In this document: positions 59,553 to 64,000 of the stretch, in pieces
Layout: every line of letters starts with the position of its first letter
Position numbering within the stretch: the stretch's first letter is position 1
Assembly: GCF_004745805.1 (NCBI RefSeq)
Contig: NZ_SRLQ01000023.1
Coordinates: 1-64,000, forward strand
DNA from: Mycolicibacterium sp. CH28
GTDB lineage: Bacteria > Actinomycetota > Actinomycetes > Mycobacteriales > Mycobacteriaceae
Length of the DNA: 64,000 nt
Direction: 5' to 3'
The notes under the pieces: model-generated
Told to the model about the DNA's origin: nothing
What the model saw: the letters and a program-made list of their open reading frames with translations, nothing else
Database searches by the model: none
Position numbers and translations under genes: made by a program

Positions 59553-61316
59553 TCACCGCCGCTTCCGGCGGCGTAGGAACACGAAGCCGACGAACAGCAG
59601 CATCGACGTTGGTGACGGGGACACCATGGTGTACCCGAGGTCCTTGAGGATGCCGATTTCGACCGCGCTCAGCGTCCTGACGCCCAGTCCAGTGTTGGAG
59701 GAGGCGTTCATCATCTTCTGGTTGGCTCCGGTGAACGTGTTGTCGTCCAGATGCGAGATCGAACTGCCGGACTCCCACGGGTTGGGTGTGTAGAGCGGCA
59801 CATAGCCGCCGTACGCCGCGACTGCGTTGGGCCCGCCGAAGTACAGGCCGCCGTTGGATCCGATCAGATTCGCGTTGTAGGCGGTCTTCCAGACGAAGTC
59901 GTTTCCGATCGCCGGCGTTCCGGCCGAGGTGACGATGAAGCTGTCGAACGTCGTCCAGTTCGGGTAGGTGTTGTTCCCCGCGCTGTCCACGACGGACAGG
60001 AAGCCGAAGGTGTGTAGCAGCTCGTGCGTGGCCGTGGACTGGAAGTCGTACTGGCCGCCGCCCACCGAGCTGCCGTAGGCCCAGGAGTATCCGAAGTTCC
60101 AGTCGATCACCCCGTCAGGCGCCGAACCATTGGCGTCCTGGCCGGTCAGGATCTTGTTCTGCACGACGGTCGAATAGAAGCCGGGGTCAGAGCTGATCAG
60201 ATCGCTGCCAGCCGATGCCAGCGTCGAGCCGAACAACGAGTACTGCCCGGTGACTTGGTAGGTGAGGGTGACCGGGTTTGCGACGACGAAGTAGCTCGAA
60301 AGGTAGATCGCCGTCGACTGCAGTTCGGCGCGAGCCGCGCTGGACCAGAACTGCGACCCCGATCCGTAGATGAAGTTGAACGTGATGCGAGGAGTGGCGC
60401 TCGCGTCCTGGGTGACCGACACGACGGCGTCGGTGCTCGGGTCGCGGAACCAGTTGAGCAGGTTGATGTGCGGCCCGGTGTCGGTCGCGGCCACGGTGAA
60501 CGCGTCGATGCCGGCAAAGCCGGCGTCGGGTGTGTAGGTGTAGTTGCCGGTGGAATCGACGACCACGGTCCCGAAGCGGGGCTGCTGCCGCACGGTGTAG
60601 ACGACCTGGTCGCCCTCGGGATCGGTGGCGCCGATGGTGCCGGTGATCGGCCCCGCCGTCTGTCCGCTGGTCTGCACCGGCGCGACCGTGGGCGCCTCGT
60701 TGAACAGGCTGCGACGAATCAGCAGGACTGCCCCTTCGAGGAATCCCTGGACCGTGCCCACCAAACCGGTGAACACGTCGGCCAGCGAGGACGCCTGGCT
60801 GCTGCCGACCGGCACCCGCAACGCGGTGACCCGTGCGGCCGTACTGGTGACCGGCGACTCTGCGACGGTGTCCGCCGCAGGCAGGGTCGGAGTCTGCGAT
60901 TGCGCGGGCTGGGTCGTGGCCTGCGCGTCAGTCGCGCTGTCGGCTGGGTCGGCGGCGACGGCTTCCGGCGCCGGGCTGCTTGCCCGGGCCTGGGGACGGC
61001 CGGTACGAGCCCTGGCGATATCGGCGGCGGCATCCGCGCGCACGCGTAGCCCGGCGACCGACGATGTCGACGACCGGGCCGAGCCGGTCGCCGCGGCCGA
61101 CGGCGTGCCGGCCCGAGTTGCGCTGTCGTGCGCGGGCCCGGCAGTTCTGGCCGATCGGGCCGTCCCGCTGCTCGGCTTTGCCGGACCGGCCGAGGCTGCG
61201 GATGAACCCTGGTCGGGGCCGTCGGCGCTGGCAATGGCGACGACGGGCCAGGTCAGTGACAACCCGAGTGCAAAGGCCGCCGCACCGGCCCGCGCACCTC
61301 GCTGAATATTCGCCAT
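59553..61316 (-). CDS. Secreted HELLH metalloprotease with Ig-like domain and PEP-CTERM-like tail
   Basis: 587 residues from ATG 61316. Signal peptide (GAAAFALGLSLTWPVVAIAS), an Ala/Ser/Thr/Pro-rich linker to about 165, and a cadherin/VCBS-like Ig domain at about 210-280 (GATDPEGDQVVYTV, GTVVVDSTGNYTYTPDAGF). A metallopeptidase domain follows with zinc motif HELLH at 431-435, SHLDD at 521-525 as possible third ligand, and SAVEIGILKDLGY. The C-terminus is a SPSPTSMLL motif, short helix and RRRKRR, as in exosortase substrates. Substrate unknown. Confidence 0.78.
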   Translation of the reverse strand: MANIQRGARAGAAAFALGLSLTWPVVAIASADGPDQGSSAASAGPAKPSSGTARSARTAGPAHDSATRAGTPSAAATGSARSSTSSVAGLRVRADAAADIARARTGRPQARASSPAPEAVAADPADSATDAQATTQPAQSQTPTLPAADTVAESPVTSTAARVTALRVPVGSSQASSLADVFTGLVGTVQGFLEGAVLLIRRSLFNEAPTVAPVQTSGQTAGPITGTIGATDPEGDQVVYTVRQQPRFGTVVVDSTGNYTYTPDAGFAGIDAFTVAATDTGPHINLLNWFRDPSTDAVVSVTQDASATPRITFNFIYGSGSQFWSSAARAELQSTAIYLSSYFVVANPVTLTYQVTGQYSLFGSTLASAGSDLISSDPGFYSTVVQNKILTGQDANGSAPDGVIDWNFGYSWAYGSSVGGGQYDFQSTATHELLHTFGFLSVVDSAGNNTYPNWTTFDSFIVTSAGTPAIGNDFVWKTAYNANLIGSNGGLYFGGPNAVAAYGGYVPLYTPNPWESGSSISHLDDNTFTGANQKMMNASSNTGLGVRTLSAVEIGILKDLGYTMVSPSPTSMLLFVGFVFLRRRKRR

Positions 61317-62132
61317 CACAGCACCGCCTTCGCGCAGTTCAGTGTTCTCCCGGAAGCCGGCGGACTTCAGGCAAACCCCCTGGTCCGGGTGTCAGTCCGG
61401 CCGCCGCCGCTGCGCACCCGTTTGCTCTTCAGCGAATCCTAGGGCCAACCGCGTCCAAGCGGAATGGTTACACGCTAACTCGGGAGGTTTGCTGGCCCGA
61501 CCAGCGGCTGAGCCCGGCTGGGCACTGCCCCGTCCGGCCGTCATCGGCGCGGATGGCGCTGAGGTGCCCAAGCGCCAGACCGCAGCATCTTCTGTGCCGG
61601 GGGCAGGTGTCGCTGCCCGGTGACCCCGGAATGAGGCCACGGTTGGTCCGGCTTGTCGACGATCCGCGTCGCCGAGGAAAGGTAAGTCCTTCGCCGCGGA
61701 CACCGGGAGTCGGCCGGTGCCGAAATCCGGGTATCTCTTGAGAAGCTCAGCACTGCAACAGTGTTGATGAGCATATCCTCCATCGCTGATTGTCCGAAGT
61801 GGCTAGTCAGGCCGACCCGGGTTCGGGTTGTTTTGACCACCAACATGTCTCGATACCTCTCGAGGCCACGCGGATGAATCGGTGCGCGAAGAGCTCGCTG
61901 TGGATCTCCGGCAGTGGCGCTGTCCCCGCACCCGTGCCTCCTATGTCCAGCGGTAAGCGGTCGATATGACCGGAGTTGGGCGCGTTTGCTTGTGGGGAGA
62001 ACCAACTAGTGAGATGATCGCTGTGTCGCCGTGGGATCACCGCCGCGCGAGGCCTTTCTGGAATCGCCCCTAGATAGCCAGGGGTGGGATCGCTGAGATT
62101 CAAGGCTTAACGTTGAATTCAGGGGTGATGTC
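61317..62132. other. Gene-free interval (about 816 bases)
   Basis: It separates the metalloprotease start from a small + strand gene. Several open frames of 90-155 codons exist on both strands, but none has a convincing ribosome-binding site, domain or codon pattern. AGGGGTG at its right end is the ribosome-binding site of the next gene. I see no tRNA or clear hairpin. Confidence 0.55.
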
Positions 62133-62408
62133 ATGGCCGAGGCTGATATGTCAAGGGTGGGGAACCCTGCCACCGGTGCGCTCAATCATGTTGACGCAGA
62201 ACGGAACTGCGAACTCCCGCATCTTCGATGGGTGTTGGGGCAGGTGATGGCACGGGTCCGGCCTGAGGACTTGTCAGCCGTCGAGATCGCCGCGCTACTC
62301 GCTATTCTGACCCCGGCGCACTCCCGGGTCATCGGCAGACCAGCCGGCCGGCCAGAGCTGCGTGTCGCCAGGGTTCGCGGCGAGCACCCGGCGTCGAATC
62401 TCGCTTAA
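62133..62408 (+). CDS. Small hypothetical protein overlapping an XRE regulator gene antisense
   Basis: 91 residues from ATG 62133, preceded by AGGGGTG. The central part (LPHLRWVLGQVMARVRPEDL, SAVEIAALLAILTPAHSRVI) is a regular amphipathic helical segment and looks like a real protein; the last 25 residues are Arg-rich and less convincing. Its last 114 bases are antisense to the 3' end of the XRE gene. No function recognised. It may be a short partner of the regulator. Confidence 0.55.
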   Translation: MAEADMSRVGNPATGALNHVDAERNCELPHLRWVLGQVMARVRPEDLSAVEIAALLAILTPAHSRVIGRPAGRPELRVARVRGEHPASNLA

Positions 62409-62708
62409 CAGTGCGTCGATCGATGCCCGGGTCAGGTCGCCGGTCAGTGTCGTCAACTCCACTACGCCCAGTTCGCTGCTCGACAGGTAGCCCGCGGCGA
62501 CAAGGGCCTCGACCGGAGAGCGGGAATATGCCCGTGCGAGGGCGATCACGGCTCTGGCATGTGGGGTATTCGTGCCGCGTTGCCAACGGGAGATGCTGGA
62601 CTGATCGATACCCGTTGCGGCGGCGATGTCTTTCTGCGACGCATTTCCAGTCACTGTCACGACGTACGGCCACCACATCGCATCTGCCACCGGGACAGGG
62701 TATTGCAT
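62295..62708 (-). CDS. XRE-type helix-turn-helix regulator
   Basis: 137 residues from ATG 62708; an upstream GTG at 62810 would add 34 residues. The HTH is NASQKDIAAATGIDQSSISR followed by WQRGTNTPHARAVIALARAY, then SPVEALVAAGYLSS and a helical C-terminus with LTGDLTRASIDALLSEIRRR. It resembles the short XRE repressors frequent in mycobacteria and their phages. Divergent from the cholesterol oxidase gene, which starts 126 bases away, so it may repress it or itself. The exact start is uncertain. Confidence 0.75.
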   Translation of the reverse strand: MQYPVPVADAMWWPYVVTVTGNASQKDIAAATGIDQSSISRWQRGTNTPHARAVIALARAYSRSPVEALVAAGYLSSSELGVVELTTLTGDLTRASIDALLSEIRRRVLAANPGDTQLWPAGWSADDPGVRRGQNSE

Positions 62709-62833
62709 AACCTCGTCAAACTCGACTGTGAGTCTCTTCAAATGAATTTCGCGTTCCGCATTGCGCTTCACGTTGAGCTGATTTCGGCATCTCGCAACGG
62801 GGTGGGCCACGTGCGTGCGCCAAGGAGGTACGC

Positions 62834-64000
62834 ATGACGGTGCTGTCCCGCAGGAGCTTTCTCGGTGCCACAGTTGGGGTTGCGGGGGCTGTCAGTGCGG
62901 GAGCTCTCTGGTTCGAGACGAACCGCACCCAGCGTCGGCACTACCCGGCCATCGTGATCGGCAGCGGCTATGGCGGTGGGGTGTCGGCCTTGCGGCTCGG
63001 CCAAGCTGGCGTCGACACCCTGATCCTGGAAAAGGGCCGATGGTGGAACACCCCCGACCAGGACGGCAAACGATTCTCGAAGATGCTGCCCGCCGACACC
63101 CGTGCCGGCTGGTTCTCCGCCGTCCCACCCAGCCTGGTGTCGTCGTACCGGGGGGTTTCGATCGAGGAAGTGACGAAGCACCTGCCGTCACCCCAGCCGG
63201 TCCAGGCCGGGATCTGTGAGAAGGTTATCCATGGTTCGCACAATGTGTTTCGTGGCGTTGCCGTTGGGGGCGGATCGATGGTCAACGCGGCCATCGCCGC
63301 GATCCCGACACCGGCTCAAGTACGGGAGGCCTTTCCCGACATCGACTCGTCCCAGTTCCTGGGTACCTACATCGAACGCGCCAAGAACATGCTACGCATC
63401 AACTACCGCGACATGGAGTGGTTCGAACAGACGCCCTTCTTCCAATACGCGCGGGTGGGCCGCCAGTACGCGGCGGCAGCCGGATACCCAGTCGACTACA
63501 ACGGCAGTGCATACTCCTTCGACTACATGAAACGCGAAGAGGCAGGGCTTGTTCCACGCTCTGCGCTGGACTTCGAACAGCAGTACGGCAACAACTACGG
63601 CCGGTTCGGCAGCGTTGACCAGACCTACATCGCAGCCGCCTTGCAGACGGGCCACGTCACGTTGCGGCCCCTCACCGAGGTAACCGGGATCCGGCGGGAG
63701 CGCTCCGGTGAGTATGTGGTGTCCACCCGCGAGATCGACCGGTGGGGCAAGGAGGTCAGCCGTGACGAACTCGGCTGCGATCAGCTACATCTCAACGCCG
63801 GCGTCTTGGGCACCACCCATCTGCTTCTGCGCGCCCGCGACACGGGTGCGCTACCTCATCTGAGTGACGAGATCGGCCGCGGATACGGAAACAACGGCGA
63901 CGTGATGGTCGCGCACATGCTCAACGAGACCGACCCCGCGGGGACCCAGCAGTCGCTGCTAGGAATGATCAACCTCGACGGCCGTGACGACCCGGAAAAC
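62834..64000 (+). CDS. Tat-exported class I (GMC) cholesterol oxidase, 3' end outside window
   Basis: 389 residues to the window edge with no stop. AAGGAGGT lies four bases before ATG 62834. The twin-arginine signal is SRRSFLGATVGVAGAVSAGA. The FAD-binding loop is AIVIGSGYGGGVSALRLGQ, followed by LILEKGRWWNTPDQDGKRF, GVAVGGGSMVNAAIAAIP and DQTYIAAALQTGHVTL. The sequence follows the Streptomyces ChoA/Brevibacterium class I pattern closely (LRARDTGALPHL). It oxidises cholesterol and isomerises it to cholest-4-en-3-one with O2, outside the cell. The catalytic Glu and His/Asn pair lie mostly beyond the window. Confidence 0.88.
   Translation, partial: MTVLSRRSFLGATVGVAGAVSAGALWFETNRTQRRHYPAIVIGSGYGGGVSALRLGQAGVDTLILEKGRWWNTPDQDGKRFSKMLPADTRAGWFSAVPPSLVSSYRGVSIEEVTKHLPSPQPVQAGICEKVIHGSHNVFRGVAVGGGSMVNAAIAAIPTPAQVREAFPDIDSSQFLGTYIERAKNMLRINYRDMEWFEQTPFFQYARVGRQYAAAAGYPVDYNGSAYSFDYMKREEAGLVPRSALDFEQQYGNNYGRFGSVDQTYIAAALQTGHVTLRPLTEVTGIRRERSGEYVVSTREIDRWGKEVSRDELGCDQLHLNAGVLGTTHLLLRARDTGALPHLSDEIGRGYGNNGDVMVAHMLNETDPAGTQQSLLGMINLDGRDDPEN

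Noticed and set aside
59557..59573. GC hairpin CGCCGC-GCGGCG as a terminator between the lipoprotein and metalloprotease genes
   Set aside because: It is made of the Arg codons at the end of the metalloprotease, which are naturally self-complementary; no independent support for termination.
61541..62005. A 154-codon minus-strand frame in the gene-free interval
   Set aside because: No ribosome-binding site, domain or sensible composition; an overlapping frame at 61807-62103 is equally open.
1..64000. tRNA/rRNA genes, CRISPR arrays, insertion sequences, prophage
   Set aside because: I found no array of spaced repeats, no transposase motif and no recognisable structural RNA; the permease remnant and the inserted genes show no flanking target duplications that I could see.

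Overview
The window comes from a GC-rich actinobacterium, almost certainly a saprophytic Mycobacterium of the Mycolicibacterium type. From about 10.9 to 53.4 kb the gene order follows the KstR-controlled sterol-catabolism locus that I know from M. tuberculosis as roughly Rv3484-Rv3538, transcribed in the opposite sense. Eight sites matching the KstR operator core TnnAACnnGTTnnA lie at the expected promoters. Rv numbers in this annotation are recalled synteny and family knowledge, not search results.

Layout. (1) 1-9417: an aromatic meta-cleavage operon set on the + strand: end of a catechol 2,3-dioxygenase, a GlcG/HbpS-like protein, a 2Fe-2S/FAD reductase, a ring-fission hydrolase, an IclR regulator, a split PEP-synthase-like phosphotransferase pair, a perfect terminator hairpin, then 2-oxopent-4-enoate hydratase, 4-oxalocrotonate decarboxylase, 4-oxalocrotonate tautomerase and 2-hydroxymuconic semialdehyde dehydrogenase. 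(2) 9.5-10.8 kb: an amino-acid permease remnant and an orphan reductase mark a rearranged junction. (3) 10.9-16.4 kb: MaoC-type hydratase and KstD (-), diverging from HsaE-HsaG-HsaF (+). (4) 16.4-20 kb: a RecQ/phosphoribosyltransferase fusion, a secreted hemophore-like protein and an IclR regulator, placed inside the sterol synteny. (5) 20-25.4 kb: Rv3531c-Rv3529c homologues, a KshA/Rv3527 pair and a gamma-carbonic-anhydrase-like protein. (6) 25.5-27.8 kb: MFS exporter and TetR behind a perfect 23-bp palindrome, then an NTF2-like protein. (7) 27.8-33.2 kb: Ltp3, Ltp4 and a tandem DUF35 protein with two luciferase-like oxidoreductases, the set linked to C24-branched sterol side chains. (8) 33.2-46.6 kb: Rv3519, CYP142, a DUF559 protein, EchA19, FadD19, a nitronate-monooxygenase-like flavoprotein, IlvX, FadD17, FadE27/FadE26, FdxD and a 3-hydroxyacyl-CoA dehydrogenase. 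(9) 46.7-53.8 kb: OtsA, three paralogous small secreted proteins, an SDR with its own KstR box, a hydroxyisobutyrate-dehydrogenase-like protein and a CpsA-type LCP protein. (10) 54-64 kb: Amt transporter, a zinc-ribbon membrane protein with a membrane-anchored sedolisin, a lipoprotein, a HELLH metalloprotease with a PEP-CTERM-like tail, an XRE regulator and the start of a Tat-exported class I cholesterol oxidase.

The sterol genes cooperate: acyl-CoA synthetases, acyl-CoA dehydrogenases, hydratases, dehydrogenase and thiolase-like lyases shorten the side chain. CYP142, probably fed by FdxD, oxidises the terminal carbon. KstD and KshA open ring B, and HsaE-G-F finish the C5 fragment from ring A. 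The mce4 sterol-import operon that separates the Rv3502c homologue from otsA in M. tuberculosis is absent here; the two stop codons are 22 bp apart.

Most interesting items: the aryl-phosphorylating-type enzyme pair inside an aerobic meta-cleavage cluster; the missing mce4 operon with a secreted cholesterol oxidase nearby; the secreted triplet ending in SSSP; the PEP-CTERM-like metalloprotease; and the DUF559 gene bracketed by related hairpins. I saw no tRNA, rRNA, CRISPR array, insertion sequence or replication origin.
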